A DNA stretch of 64,000 bases from Leptolyngbya ohadii IS1 (GCF_002215035.1 NZ_NKFP01000004.1:869726-933725), one strand, 5' to 3'. Positions 36,554 through 46,441 are shown, numbered from the stretch's first letter. The notes: generated from the letters alone by a model not told the origin. Made by a program: numbers and translations.

Positions 36554-36644
36554 TGGGAGTGGGGAGGGGGGAGTGGGGAGGGGAGGGGAGAGGGGGATGA
36601 GTAGAGGGAGAGCAGGGGAGCAGGGAGCAGGGGAGAGGGGGAGC
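36554..36644 (+). repeat. G-rich short tandem repeats (GGGGAGT/GGGGAGA type)
   Basis: Repeated heptamer-like units GGGAGTGGGGAG, GGGGAGAGG and GGGGAGCAGGGA run for about 90 bp upstream of carA. The same sequence type is found at 57779-57817 near psbD and, on the other strand, before gmaS. Confidence 0.85.
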
Positions 36645-36670
36645 GACGAAGATTAAGGTTTCCCTTAAAG

Positions 36671-36706
36671 TCAAAGTCCCCCAGAATTGGGGGATTTAGG
36701 GGGCGA
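36671..36706 (+). repeat. dispersed palindromic repeat
   Basis: TCAAAGTCCCCCAGAATTGG followed by GGGATTTAGGGGGCGA. Intergenic, between carA and the exported hypothetical protein; close match to the copy at 12868. Confidence 0.92.
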
Positions 36707-36762
36707 TAGGGTTTTTAATGCCAATCCCAGAACTAAGTATTACAGGACATTTTCAGCAAGAT

Positions 36763-37263
36763 TTATAGCCTGAAAGGAAGACGATAAGCCACTGCTTCAT
36801 TCCATACCCATCCTTTGCTTCCATCCCTATAGGAAATGACAAAGATGAAGTCTTTGGTGGATTCTCCATCGTTCCATTGCCTGACGATCGGCTGTCCATC
36901 TTTGAGCTGTACCTGTACTATTTCCCCATTATCTAAACAGCGAATTTCCTGTTGAATCTGTCCTTCAAAACGCAACCTGGTACAAGAATTGTTGGCGTTT
37001 GCAATTCTTCCATCAACTGCGCCAGGGATGGGGCTGGGAGACGAATTAGGTACAGGCTTAATATGTTTGTATCCAGACCAATCGAGGCAACCTGCAAGGG
37101 CACTTAGCGCTGCTTCACTACTGTTCTGGGCGAGAAGCGTTTCCTGATTGTTTTGTGTTCTTGCTGCTGTTTCTCTCACTGGACTGGCAACGACGGGAAG
37201 GATACTGGCGATCGCTAAACCCGCGCAAAAGACAAGGAAATATCTTAGAAATCTTTTTGGCAT
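36763..37263 (-). CDS. exported hypothetical protein
   Basis: 166 residues with an N-terminal membrane/signal segment (YFLVFCAGLAIASILPVVAS). The mature region has two Cys near LAGCLDWSGYKH and NNSCTRLRFEG, plus ending residues DGSKGWVWNEAVAYRLPFRL, suggesting a small SH3-like or beta-rich periplasmic domain. I do not recognise the family. No operon partner is present: carA ends further downstream on the same strand. Confidence 0.6.
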   Translation of the reverse strand: MPKRFLRYFLVFCAGLAIASILPVVASPVRETAARTQNNQETLLAQNSSEAALSALAGCLDWSGYKHIKPVPNSSPSPIPGAVDGRIANANNSCTRLRFEGQIQQEIRCLDNGEIVQVQLKDGQPIVRQWNDGESTKDFIFVISYRDGSKGWVWNEAVAYRLPFRL

Positions 37264-37939
37264 AACCTATTCCTCAAAACCTTCAATAGTCCGGCATGAG
37301 GATGAATTTACCAGAGGATAAAAAACTGCTGAATCGATTTTTCTATCAGTATGAAATAAAAATGGCTCTATAGATTGAAAATTTCTAGTGTGAGAACTTT
37401 TACTGAGTTCTACAAATAGCGTTTTAAACCTATTTCGTGATCGCTGTCACAATTTTGCCTGATTAAATTCACAGGCGATCGGAGAAAAAACTTCGAGGGT
37501 CTGTTCGCCGATCGCCCTACTAATCGCTCATCTGATCGAGAGCGTTCACCTATTGCTGCCTCGACGTTCGGTTTCAAACCCAAGTTGACCGCTATTCGCT
37601 TAGAGATCGAGGGGGAGATACCTCTTGAGGAAGAGAAGCTGAACCTTAAGAGATACAAAGCAAGTTTTTATTAGTTCAAAAGATTAATTTCAAGTTCGAT
37701 CGACCTACCCCCAGACAGACTAAACAGTGAAGTCTTTTGATGGATGGCAGCGAGTCGATCGCTCCAGTAGATTTTTATCACAGCGTTAAAAGTCTGGGCG
37801 TTTCCTGAGCGTGAAAAACCTCTGAAGAAAGTTAAGAGGAGTTTGGCATCAGTGAATGCTGCAAGCGATGTTTTGCTGCGCGTTTTGCTGGGATTTATCC
37901 CGTTAGTTCTTATTATTTTGACTTCGATAAAATAAGCCA
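37264..37939. other. 676-bp intergenic region before the alpha-amylase gene
   Basis: No convincing gene. Two minus-strand open frames (37410-37658 and 37671-37940) lack ribosome-binding sites and recognisable motifs and are not called. The region contains several CGATCG cores and must include the amylase promoter. Confidence 0.55.
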
Positions 37940-39424
37940 ATGTCTGAACCCAACGGTGTTATGATGCAATACTTCCACTGGTACGTGCCGAGCGACGGCA
38001 GCCTGTGGAAAGAGCTGGAGAAGAATTCAGCGGATCTGGCAAATGCGGGAATTACATCTCTCTGGTTGCCGCCAGCTTATAAGGGTCATGCAGGCGTCGA
38101 AGATCCGGGATACGGCGCGTATGATTTATTCGACTTAGGCGAATTTGATCAGAAGGGAACGGTTCGGACAAAATACGGCACGAAAGATGAATACTTAAAG
38201 GCGATTAAAGCGGCTCAAAAATCCGGGCTGCGGGTCTATGCTGATGTGGTGTTTAACCACAAAATGGGTGCGGATAAGCAGGAAGAAGTTGAAGCAACCC
38301 CCTTCCATCCCGAAGATCGCTATGCACCGATCGGGGACTATCAAAAAATTAAAGCCTGGACACACTTCACCTTCCCAGGACGACGCGACAAATATTCCAG
38401 CATGAAGTGGCACTGGTGGCATTTTGATGCGATCGACTACAACTCCTGGAACGCGCATGAGCAGGCAATTTATTTGCTTCAGGGCAAACAGTTTGACGAT
38501 AACGTAGACCTGGAAAAGGGAACCTACGACTATCTGATGGGCTGTGACCTGGATATGGAACACCCGGAAGTTCGCGGCGAACTCAAATATTGGGGCGAGT
38601 GGCTGATGGATCTGACGGACGTGGACGGATTCCGCTTCGATGCCGTCAAGCACGTCTCCGCCGAGTTCTTCCATGAGTGGTTTGAGCATATGCGCCACTA
38701 TGCCCAGCGGGATTTGTTTGCGGTGGGCGAGTACTGGTCTTACGAAGTCGAGGCACTGCACTACTTCATTTCCCTGACTCAGGGCAAAGTTGCGCTGTTC
38801 GATGCGCCGCTGCACTACAACTTTCATGCGGCAAGTCGATCGGGCGAACACTACGATATGCGCCAAATTTTCGACAATACGCTGGTGCAGCAGCAGCCCA
38901 GTCTTGCCGTCACCCTGGTAGACAATCACGACTCCCAGCCGCTTCAGTCCCTCGAATCCGTGGTGGAGTCCTGGTTTAAGCCTCTGGCATACTCGCTGAT
39001 TTTGCTGCGGCGGGAGGGCTATCCCTGCCTTTTCTACGCAGACTACTACGGGGCACACTATCGCGACCACGGCAACGACGGCAATGAACACGAAATCTGG
39101 CTCGACTGTCACCGCTGGATCATCGATAAGTTCCTCTGGGCGCGGCGCAATTTTTCCTATGGGGATCAATACGACTACTTCGATCATCCCAACGTCATCG
39201 GCTGGACGCGCTTGGGCAACGAGGATCATCCGGGCGGAATGGCAGTCGTCCTCAGCAACGGTGCAGGCGGCAGCAAATGGATGGAAGTGGGACAACCCAA
39301 CCGCACCTACATCGACATTACTGAACACATTCAGGAACCCATCACAACAGATGAGCATGGCTGGGGTGAGTTTCGCTGCAATGGCGGATCGGTTTCCGTC
39401 TGGGTGCCAGCGGATGCACTCTAG
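37940..39424 (+). CDS. cytoplasmic alpha-amylase (GH13_5 type)
   Basis: 494 residues with no signal peptide, so probably an intracellular enzyme of glycogen or maltodextrin breakdown. (beta/alpha)8 barrel motifs: VYADVVFNHKMGAD (region I), GFRFDAVKH with the nucleophile Asp near residue 234, GEYWS with the acid/base Glu near 264, VDNHDSQP with the third catalytic Asp near 329. ITSLWLPPAYKG and DLGEFDQKG are typical of bacterial liquefying/cytoplasmic amylases (AmyS subfamily). The 3' end overlaps the convergent glycosyltransferase gene by 4 nt. Confidence 0.93.
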   Translation: MSEPNGVMMQYFHWYVPSDGSLWKELEKNSADLANAGITSLWLPPAYKGHAGVEDPGYGAYDLFDLGEFDQKGTVRTKYGTKDEYLKAIKAAQKSGLRVYADVVFNHKMGADKQEEVEATPFHPEDRYAPIGDYQKIKAWTHFTFPGRRDKYSSMKWHWWHFDAIDYNSWNAHEQAIYLLQGKQFDDNVDLEKGTYDYLMGCDLDMEHPEVRGELKYWGEWLMDLTDVDGFRFDAVKHVSAEFFHEWFEHMRHYAQRDLFAVGEYWSYEVEALHYFISLTQGKVALFDAPLHYNFHAASRSGEHYDMRQIFDNTLVQQQPSLAVTLVDNHDSQPLQSLESVVESWFKPLAYSLILLRREGYPCLFYADYYGAHYRDHGNDGNEHEIWLDCHRWIIDKFLWARRNFSYGDQYDYFDHPNVIGWTRLGNEDHPGGMAVVLSNGAGGSKWMEVGQPNRTYIDITEHIQEPITTDEHGWGEFRCNGGSVSVWVPADAL

Positions 39425-41250
39425 GGGCGCTTAATTCTGCCTCGACAGCGGTACATTCGGTAGCGATATCCATCCACGGATTCCGAATCGGTCTGTGCGG
39501 CACAGCGCTGTTGCCTCAGGATAGCCTCTAGTGGCTGCGGGTCAACCTCATGGAAATTGATCAGCCAGAGATCGACTCCCCCATCGGGGGAACTGCTTTG
39601 CCTCGGCTTGGTGAGTTCGTTCAGGGCGTTGTTCAGCGTTTCCTCGATCGGCTCCGAACTGCGCTGGGTATCTTGTGCCAGCAGAAATTTTATGTCCAGC
39701 ATGGGCACATCCGACCCCCGATCGCGGAAAGAGTCAAGGATGCGTTCCAGTTCCAGTGCAATGCCCATCATTCGACCCGTTTGACCGTGGGTGCGGTGGG
39801 GAATGGCAATCAGAATCCTTTCAGAGGACTGCGCGAGAATCTCCCTGGCAACGACATCCGGGCGATGCACTTTCTGATAGCCCAGATTCGAGACCACGGT
39901 CAGCCCCCCCAGGAGGCTCAGCAGTCCAATCAGCAAAATCGTTCTGCGTCCGCTGACGCGCATCAGCTTCAATAGGGCGATCGGCACCTGATCCGCCGGA
40001 CTCCAGGCAATTCGACGGATAACATTCCAGCCTGCTCCCAGTCCCGCCGCCAGCAGCACGATCACCCCCGGAAAATAGGCGAAGTTATAGCGAAATGCCC
40101 CTGTCAGATCGGCACCGAAGAAATAGCTGACGCTGAAAAAGACCAGAATGGCACTGCCTACAAAACTGCCCAACACCATGACAGCCAGCCGAGGATCGCG
40201 GTTCATCCACTGCACCTTTAGCCCCCAAAACAGTTTGGGCAGCGTCCAGAGGGTCAACAGCACCAGACCAATCCCGGACAGCAGGGCGATCGCCTCAGAA
40301 TCCGCTTGAATGGGCAGCAGATAGATCATGGAAATCCAGCCTGCCACTGCCTGAAGGATCGGATCAAGCCAGGAAATTCCGTCTCGTCCACCTCGATAGA
40401 TCCAGCGGGTCAGCTCACTATCCTGCGTATTGAGCAGTACCGGAAACCAGACCAATCCCGCAACCGCAGTACCAGCTGCCACGGCCCAGATCCGCAGCCA
40501 GTGAGTCGAAGAATGCCAAATTCCCCTTTCGCGCCAGCTTTGGATCAGCCCCAGACAGGCAACAACCACCGCTTCCGCCGCCAGTGTGAAGGCAAAAAAG
40601 TAGTGGGTTGCAATGCCCAGCCCGTTCACCAGTATCCAGACCCAGCAGATCCAGCCTGGTAAAGGAGTCCGATCGCGAATGGTACGAGCCGCCACCATCA
40701 GACAGCAAAGCGAGGCAATAATCCAGAGAATCGGTAAGGTGTAGTGTCGCGCTTCCTGGGATAAATAGATCGCAAACGGCGAAACCGCCATCAGTCCAGC
40801 GGCTAAATGGGAAACCGCCCGCGATCGAAACGCCAGCCACCCCAGACAGTAGCTTAACGGAATTGCTGCTACGCCAAACAGTACCGCCAGCGATCGTGCC
40901 GCCCAGGCAGAAACGACACCCAGAGAATTGGGGGGAAACAGCTTTAGCCAAAAATGGCTCAGCATGAAATAGAGGGGCGGATGATTGCTTTCGGAGAACA
41001 GCGATTGCACCACTTGATCGATCCCCACCCCCGCACGGGGACGCAGCGGCTCTAAAAGCTGATTGGCATTAATCACCTGATCGATCGGCACGGTTAAAAA
41101 ACTGTTGCCCAGGCTGAAAACAATGGTAGAAAATTCGTCCGTCCACAACGGCTTGTCGGCAAGTCCAATCAGGCGTAAAACCAGCCCCAGGGCGGTCACA
41201 CCCATCAGAAGCCAGAGATGCTGCCAACCATGCTCAAATGCCGCTTTCAC
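39421..41250 (-). CDS. multi-spanning GT39-type (PMT-like) glycosyltransferase
   Basis: 609 residues with about 11-13 hydrophobic helices. The N-terminal catalytic loop has the Asp/Glu pair KPLWTDEFSTIVF, and the second loop SNHPPLYFMLSHFWLKLF is typical of the ArnT/PMT/ELFV superfamily, which uses lipid-linked sugars. The soluble C-terminal domain (about residues 470-605) has no recognised motif. Substrate unknown; the class is reasonably certain from the loops. It is convergent with the amylase gene. Confidence 0.8.
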   Translation of the reverse strand: MKAAFEHGWQHLWLLMGVTALGLVLRLIGLADKPLWTDEFSTIVFSLGNSFLTVPIDQVINANQLLEPLRPRAGVGIDQVVQSLFSESNHPPLYFMLSHFWLKLFPPNSLGVVSAWAARSLAVLFGVAAIPLSYCLGWLAFRSRAVSHLAAGLMAVSPFAIYLSQEARHYTLPILWIIASLCCLMVAARTIRDRTPLPGWICWVWILVNGLGIATHYFFAFTLAAEAVVVACLGLIQSWRERGIWHSSTHWLRIWAVAAGTAVAGLVWFPVLLNTQDSELTRWIYRGGRDGISWLDPILQAVAGWISMIYLLPIQADSEAIALLSGIGLVLLTLWTLPKLFWGLKVQWMNRDPRLAVMVLGSFVGSAILVFFSVSYFFGADLTGAFRYNFAYFPGVIVLLAAGLGAGWNVIRRIAWSPADQVPIALLKLMRVSGRRTILLIGLLSLLGGLTVVSNLGYQKVHRPDVVAREILAQSSERILIAIPHRTHGQTGRMMGIALELERILDSFRDRGSDVPMLDIKFLLAQDTQRSSEPIEETLNNALNELTKPRQSSSPDGGVDLWLINFHEVDPQPLEAILRQQRCAAQTDSESVDGYRYRMYRCRGRIKRP

Positions 41251-41295
41251 GCGATACGGACTCCTTTCATCAAAGCGATGTTTTGCTCCTCTAAG

Positions 41296-42600
41296 TCAAT
41301 TCTCTAAGTCAATTCCCTGAGCCAACTGGACGGAGGATCGGTTAGCTTCTGCTAGCAGGGTCAGCAACGCCTCAGCCAGACGATGGTAGTCCGCCAGACT
41401 GTTGTAAAGCTGTGCCGAAATCCGAACCAGCCGATCGCCATACTGAGATTTGTTCTGACCAGAATAGGTCTGCCAGGGAATCAGCGGTACCTCAATCCCA
41501 AAGCGATCGAAGAGCTGCCGCTGTAGCTCCGGTGCAAAGCCCTTGGGTAGGGGAATCGAAGCCATCGAACCCAGCAGAGATTCCGGGCAGGGAGACGACA
41601 CCCGCAGCGCATCACAGAGGATTTGACGTGCCTGGATCACCATCTGATGATTGTGAGCCATTACGCCATTCCAGCCTTGTGGTACAAGGGAATTGAAAAA
41701 CTCGATCGCGTCTGCTACGCAGCAATAGGGCGTTGGATCGGCAGTCCCCGTCCAGTCAAATTCCAAATGAAAGCGCGATCGGTCTGTCCGAACTGAATTG
41801 GCACCATGACTGATGACGAGCGGACGAATGAGAGACTGCTTTTCTGCACGGACGTAGAGGAAGGCAGCACCCTTAGGAGCACATAGCCACTTATGACAAT
41901 TCCCTGTGTAGTATGTTACCCCTAATTCCTTCAGGTTTAGTGGCACCATGCCCGGTGCGTGTGCCCCATCTACCAGCAAATCAATTCCCAAAGCGCGAAG
42001 CTGCTGAGCCAGCGATCGAATCGGGAAAATCAATCCGGTTTGACTCGTCACATGATCCACCAGGACGAGCCGCGTTCTTTCTGTGAGGCGTGCCATCACC
42101 GCTGCCGTCATTTGCTCAGAGATCTGTTGGGTCATCTGCTCAGCCGAAGATGCACCAAACGATTCATCGCTATCCAGCGGAAAGGGAATCTCCGCCACCA
42201 CCACCTTTGCCCCCCAGGTCGCCGCCACAAAATCCAGCGCATTACGGCAGGCATTATATTCATGATTCGTGGTTAAAAGCTCATCCCCTGCTCGAAAGGA
42301 AAGCGATCGCAGCACCGTATTAATGCCCGTTGTCGCATTAGAAACAAAGGCTAATTCCTCCGGCGATGCCCCAATTCGCTTTGAGAGCGCCAGGCGCGAT
42401 CGATCGAGCAACGGCTCGTAGGCATCCTCAAAAAAGCGCAATGGCTCTGCCTCTAGCTGCTGCCGCACAATCTGCTGCTGTTTTAGAACGGCGATCGGGC
42501 AGGCTCCAAAGGAACCGTGATTGAGAAACGTAATTTGGGGGTCAAGCGACCAGAGATCCCGCCAGGGCGAATCGTTTACGGGAGGAAAGTCTGCCGTCAT
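41296..42600 (-). CDS. class V PLP-dependent aminotransferase (isopenicillin-N-epimerase-like)
   Basis: 434 residues. Fold-type I features: TFLNHGSFGACP at the N-terminus, NATTGINTVLRSL, LLVDGAHAPGMVPL with the PLP-binding Asp, and YYTGNCHKWLCAPKGAAFLY with the Schiff-base Lys. The C-terminal YNSLADYHRLAEALL is typical. Proteins of this group act as epimerases, ergothioneine-type lyases or cysteine desulfurase relatives; the substrate is not evident. A 25-bp piece of this gene (42285-42309) recurs at 42884-42908 at a rearrangement junction. Confidence 0.85.
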   Translation of the reverse strand: MTADFPPVNDSPWRDLWSLDPQITFLNHGSFGACPIAVLKQQQIVRQQLEAEPLRFFEDAYEPLLDRSRLALSKRIGASPEELAFVSNATTGINTVLRSLSFRAGDELLTTNHEYNACRNALDFVAATWGAKVVVAEIPFPLDSDESFGASSAEQMTQQISEQMTAAVMARLTERTRLVLVDHVTSQTGLIFPIRSLAQQLRALGIDLLVDGAHAPGMVPLNLKELGVTYYTGNCHKWLCAPKGAAFLYVRAEKQSLIRPLVISHGANSVRTDRSRFHLEFDWTGTADPTPYCCVADAIEFFNSLVPQGWNGVMAHNHQMVIQARQILCDALRVSSPCPESLLGSMASIPLPKGFAPELQRQLFDRFGIEVPLIPWQTYSGQNKSQYGDRLVRISAQLYNSLADYHRLAEALLTLLAEANRSSVQLAQGIDLEN

Positions 42601-42897
42601 GTAGCTGCCATTGGAGGGGCAATTGTCCAGTTGTCAACCTACCACTCATCCGCCCCCAAGCCCAACTTTTAGGAGCCAGACAGACAAAATCTATGAGAGC
42701 GATCGACTAAAAAACACCGCAGGCGAAATCCTGAAGAAGTCTGCCAGTTTCTCGATAGGCTCCACCGTTCATTTGAGCTGCCTATTCAAAACCGCTATAC
42801 CTGTCGATCGCCCCACCCCTACCCAGTCACCCTCCTACCAAACAAGTACAATAAAAACCTATCCAGCAATCTTCTACTACCCTCCCCTGCTCGAAAG

Positions 42898-43393
42898 GAA
42901 AGCGATCGATTCCCTGGTTTTGCTTCACTGCCCCCACGATGCCCATTGGAATTGCGATCGTCCAAGTGATGAACAGAGAGGCAAGCGACAGCAGCAGAGT
43001 CGCCGGAATCCGCTCCCACAGGATCTCCGTTACCGGACGCTGGGCATAGGCAAAGCTAACGCCAAAATCGAGCCGCGTAACCACCTGCCGCAGCCACAGG
43101 AAATACTGCTGCACCACTGGCTTATCCAGCCCAAACTGCTGCTGAAACTGCTTCAGGGTTTCCTCTGAAATTTGGGGATTTTGCCGCAGGTTGTCCAGAA
43201 AGTTACCCGGCGAAAGCTGAATCACAAAGAAACTCAGCGCCGAAGCCAGCAGCAGCAGTTTGGGCTGGATAAGCCAGTGGTGCAGCAGTATTTCCTGTGG
43301 CTGCGGCAGGTGGTTACGCGGCTCGATTTTGGCGTTAGCTTTGCCTATGCCCAGCGTCCGGTAACGGAGATCCTGTGGGAGCGGATTCCGGCG
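42898..43393. repeat. fold-back duplication at the 5' end of the permease gene
   Basis: Segment 42898-43256 is the reverse complement of 43402-43760 (359 bp). It is followed by 43250-43393, a direct copy of 43514-43657 (144 bp). The two pieces share CAGCAGC at the junction. A further match of 25 bp to 42285-42309 overlaps the left end. The original start of the permease gene is replaced by this block. Confidence 0.95.
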
Positions 43394-44341
43394 TTGCTGA
43401 CGCTGCTGCTGGCTTCGGCGCTGAGTTTCTTTGTGATTCAGCTTTCGCCGGGTAACTTTCTGGACAACCTGCGGCAAAATCCCCAAATTTCAGAGGAAAC
43501 CCTGAAGCAGTTTCAGCAGCAGTTTGGGCTGGATAAGCCAGTGGTGCAGCAGTATTTCCTGTGGCTGCGGCAGGTGGTTACGCGGCTCGATTTTGGCGTT
43601 AGCTTTGCCTATGCCCAGCGTCCGGTAACGGAGATCCTGTGGGAGCGGATTCCGGCGACTCTGCTGCTGTCGCTTGCCTCTCTGTTCATCACTTGGACGA
43701 TCGCAATTCCAATGGGCATCGTGGGGGCAGTGAAGCAAAACCAGGGAATCGATCGCTTTCTGCGGGTGATTAGCTATCTGGGGCAGGGACTTCCGACGCT
43801 GATTACAGGACTGCTGCTGCTGTACTTCGCGCAGATTACGTCGCCGCTGTTTCCGGTGGGGGGAATGACCAGTATTGACCATGCGGATCTAACGCCGATC
43901 GGCAAAATTCTCGATATCGCGTGGCATATGATTCTGCCCACCCTGGCACTCAGTATTACCAGCTTTGCCGGACTTCAGCGCATTATGCGAGGTGAACTGC
44001 TGGACGTGCTGCGGCAGGATTACATTCAGACGGCACGGGCGAAGGGTCTGCCGGAAAATCGCGTCATTTATGTCCATGCGCTGCGGAATGCCGTCAACCC
44101 TCTGATCACGCTGCTTGGCTTTGAGTTTGCAGGACTGCTCGGCGGTGCGTTTATTACTGAAAACTACTTCAACTGGCCCGGTCTGGGTAAGCTGATCCTG
44201 CAAGCGGTACAGGCAAAGGATCTCTATCTAGTCATGGCAAGCCTGATGATGGGTGCATTTCTGCTCATCCTAGGCAATTTACTCGCCGATCTGCTGTTGA
44301 AGGTCGTCGATCCGCGCATTAAGCTGACGGAGATGAATTAA
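43172..44341 (+). CDS. DppB/OppB-type ABC permease, chimeric 5' end
   Basis: An open frame of 389 codons, but only 43394-44341 is authentic: LLTLLLASALSFFVIQLSPG marks the first normal helix and about 316 residues follow. The earlier codons are antisense or duplicated sequence; for example QFGLDKPVVQQYFLWLRQVV occurs twice. The native start, roughly 10 residues, is lost. The remainder is a typical di/oligopeptide-type permease with LDVLRQDYIQTARAKGLPEN (EAA loop) and a normal C-terminus. No DppC, ATPase or binding protein follows, so the transporter partners are elsewhere. Confidence 0.82.
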   Translation: MGILPQVVQKVTRRKLNHKETQRRSQQQQFGLDKPVVQQYFLWLRQVVTRLDFGVSFAYAQRPVTEILWERIPALLTLLLASALSFFVIQLSPGNFLDNLRQNPQISEETLKQFQQQFGLDKPVVQQYFLWLRQVVTRLDFGVSFAYAQRPVTEILWERIPATLLLSLASLFITWTIAIPMGIVGAVKQNQGIDRFLRVISYLGQGLPTLITGLLLLYFAQITSPLFPVGGMTSIDHADLTPIGKILDIAWHMILPTLALSITSFAGLQRIMRGELLDVLRQDYIQTARAKGLPENRVIYVHALRNAVNPLITLLGFEFAGLLGGAFITENYFNWPGLGKLILQAVQAKDLYLVMASLMMGAFLLILGNLLADLLLKVVDPRIKLTEMN

Positions 44342-44482
44342 CAGTTAGGAAATAACAGTTAGATAGTGAAGGGTTGGATCGTGAGCAGTTGATTGTAAAC
44401 AGTTAGTCGTGAACAGGGACAGATTGTAGTGAATAAAACCCCTGATGGTTGCCTGTCCTCTGAATTGGTTCGCTGATTGGGT

Positions 44483-44779
44483 CTAGCTGCTGTACCTTGC
44501 CCAACGGATAAATGCCGTAACCACATACAGCACGATCGCCGAACCCACGATCGCCGGAATAATCAAAACGCCCTGAATCTGCCAGTAGAGAAACTGAAAA
44601 TCGATCCCAAATTCTCGTCGCAGCAGCGCAAAGCCCTGTTCACCGATCCAGACACCCGTTAGCCCAATCAAAATTAAACCTGCTAAACCACCGGGAATCC
44701 GTCGGGGAATCAGAACATCTGCTGCTGCTGCACAGCCGATCGCAATCACCAGCCTGATGAGCAAATGCAAAATATCCAT
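44483..44779 (-). CDS. GlsB/YeaQ/YmgE-family membrane stress protein
   Basis: 98 residues, about three transmembrane segments (LLIRLVIAIGCAAAADVLIP, GGLAGLILIGLTGVWIGEQG, GVLIIPAIVGSAIVLYVVTA). This is the transglycosylase-associated small membrane protein family, whose biochemical role is unknown. ATG 44779 is preceded by AGAAAGAG; the longer frame to 44815 has no better signal. It stands alone between the permease and proC. Confidence 0.8.
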   Translation of the reverse strand: MDILHLLIRLVIAIGCAAAADVLIPRRIPGGLAGLILIGLTGVWIGEQGFALLRREFGIDFQFLYWQIQGVLIIPAIVGSAIVLYVVTAFIRWARYSS

Positions 44780-44974
44780 CTCTTTCTCTGCATCAACAGT
44801 ATTTGCGCGAAACACATCTAAAAGATAAAGGGAAGGCTGACCATCCGGCGGATGACCTCGCTACTTTCTTTTTCGCTGATACCACAGCTGTTGTACAGAG
44901 GGCGATCGATAAAATTACACGAAGAAGCAGATTCGGTGAATTTTCAGTTTCTTCAAAGCCTGACCTCGAACCCT

Positions 44975-45775
44975 TTACTGTCCAAGTTCCTGCGATCGCC
45001 GACAGGCAGCCCTGACCGCTTCAATCAGCGCAGAGCGAATGCCCGCCTGTTCTAGTTGAGCGATTCCCGCAATGGTTGTGCCCCCCGGACTGGTGACGCG
45101 ATCCTTCAGTTCAGCAGGATGCATCCCCGTGTTTTGCAGCAGTTCCGCAGTTCCACGCACGGTTTGAATTGCAAGCTGAGTCGCGATCGATCGCGGTAAT
45201 CCGACTGCCACGCCGCCATCGATCAGGGCTTCGATCATTACTGCGACATAGCCTGGACCCGATCCAGATAGTCCCGTAACGGCATCCATCAGCGATTCTG
45301 GGACTTCTGCTACTTCCCCGACCGCCGCAAAAATTTCCTTTGCCTGCTGTAGATGGTTGGGCTGGGTATGCTGTCCCCCTACGAGCGCCGTCACTCCTGC
45401 CCCCACTGTAGCAGGTGTATTGGGCATGGCACGAATCACAGGCTGCCCCGGAAAGGCAGCTTCCAAGCGCGATATCGGAACCCCCGCCAGAATCGACAGA
45501 ATCACCTGCGGCTGGGACGACTGCTGCAAACCCGCTGTCACTGCATCGAAGACCTGCGGCTTGATCGCCAGCAAAACTGTGGGAGCTGCATTTACGATCG
45601 CCTGATTATCCCCCGTTACGCTTACCCCGTATTGAGCCTGGAGAAACTCCCGACGCTGAGGTTGCGGTTCACTCACCAGCACTGCGGAGGGCTGATAGAG
45701 TCCTTTCACCAAAAGACGGGATAACAAGGCTTCCCCCATTACCCCGCCGCCAATAATGCCAAATTGAACAGACAA
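44975..45775 (-). CDS. proC: pyrroline-5-carboxylate reductase
   Basis: 266 residues. Last step of proline synthesis, NAD(P)H reduction of pyrroline-5-carboxylate. The N-terminal Rossmann motif is FGIIGGGVMGEALLSRL. Further on come LLAIKPQVFDAV, RAMPNTPATVGAGVTALVG and the C-terminal VTGLSGSGPGYVAVMIEALI plus KDRVTSPGGTTIAGIAQLEQ. Complete. It follows sepF on the same strand, part of the pipX-pipY-sepF-proC neighbourhood common in cyanobacteria. Confidence 0.96.
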   Translation of the reverse strand: MSVQFGIIGGGVMGEALLSRLLVKGLYQPSAVLVSEPQPQRREFLQAQYGVSVTGDNQAIVNAAPTVLLAIKPQVFDAVTAGLQQSSQPQVILSILAGVPISRLEAAFPGQPVIRAMPNTPATVGAGVTALVGGQHTQPNHLQQAKEIFAAVGEVAEVPESLMDAVTGLSGSGPGYVAVMIEALIDGGVAVGLPRSIATQLAIQTVRGTAELLQNTGMHPAELKDRVTSPGGTTIAGIAQLEQAGIRSALIEAVRAACRRSQELGQ

Positions 45776-45862
45776 TTGAATGCCTCTAGATTCTTGAGAT
45801 AGGGTCAGGAAAATATCCTACCCTATGCTGGCTTCCGTACTGTTAGCTTTACGCTGCTCGCT

Positions 45863-46441
45863 CTACGCCATCCGAACTTGCTCGGTCGTCCAGGCAGGCG
45901 TGGGAGCCATCGGACGGGAAACGCGAGGCTGAGGCATACCGCCCGTCAGGTCGTTGGTACCGCCAACCTGGGTGCTAACCTGAACACAGTTCGGAGTGAA
46001 CAGAAAAATGCTTTCTCCAATCCGCTCTTGATGACCGTCGATCGCATAGGTGCCGCCTGCAACGAAATCGACTGCCCGCTGTGCCTGATCGGGGTCCATG
46101 ATCGCCAGATTCAAAACCACCGACTTGCGCTCACGAAGCGCCCGAATTGCCTGAGGCATCTCTTCAAAGGTGCGCGGTTCCATGACCACCACTTCAGACA
46201 TTCCGTTTGCTGCACCGGGCATTCCAATCACGTTACTCATAGCAGATCCTACTCCTTCATTAGATAGTCGTTCACGAATGCGTCGCCGTCTCGGCTCTTC
46301 TTCCTGCACGGGCTGGGGATGCTCTTCCTGATAGAGGTTGCGATACTCGTCGCCCTCCTCCTCTCTATATTCGTAATCGTACTCATCAACAGGTTCGTTC
46401 AGCCCAACAAAATCCTTCAGCTTTGCAAAGATGCTATTCAC
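45863..46441 (-). CDS. sepF: cell division protein SepF
   Basis: 192 residues. The N-terminus [20 protein letters not shown] is the predicted membrane-binding amphipathic helix, followed by an acidic, Arg-rich linker. The SepF core has [40 protein letters not shown] and [20 protein letters not shown]. It tethers FtsZ to the membrane and is the main FtsZ anchor in cyanobacteria (also called Cdv2). A Pro-rich C-terminal tail is present. The usual upstream neighbour pipY is separated here by about 1.4 kb. Confidence 0.94.
   Translation of the reverse strand: MNSIFAKLKDFVGLNEPVDEYDYEYREEEGDEYRNLYQEEHPQPVQEEEPRRRRIRERLSNEGVGSAMSNVIGMPGAANGMSEVVVMEPRTFEEMPQAIRALRERKSVVLNLAIMDPDQAQRAVDFVAGGTYAIDGHQERIGESIFLFTPNCVQVSTQVGGTNDLTGGMPQPRVSRPMAPTPAWTTEQVRMA

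Noticed and set aside
37410-37940. Two minus-strand frames before the amylase gene
   Set aside because: No ribosome-binding site and no family signature; the composition looks like random translation of intergenic DNA.
42611-43882. Several frames sharing peptide segments on both strands near the permease gene
   Set aside because: They arise from the inverted and direct duplications and from antisense translation of the permease.
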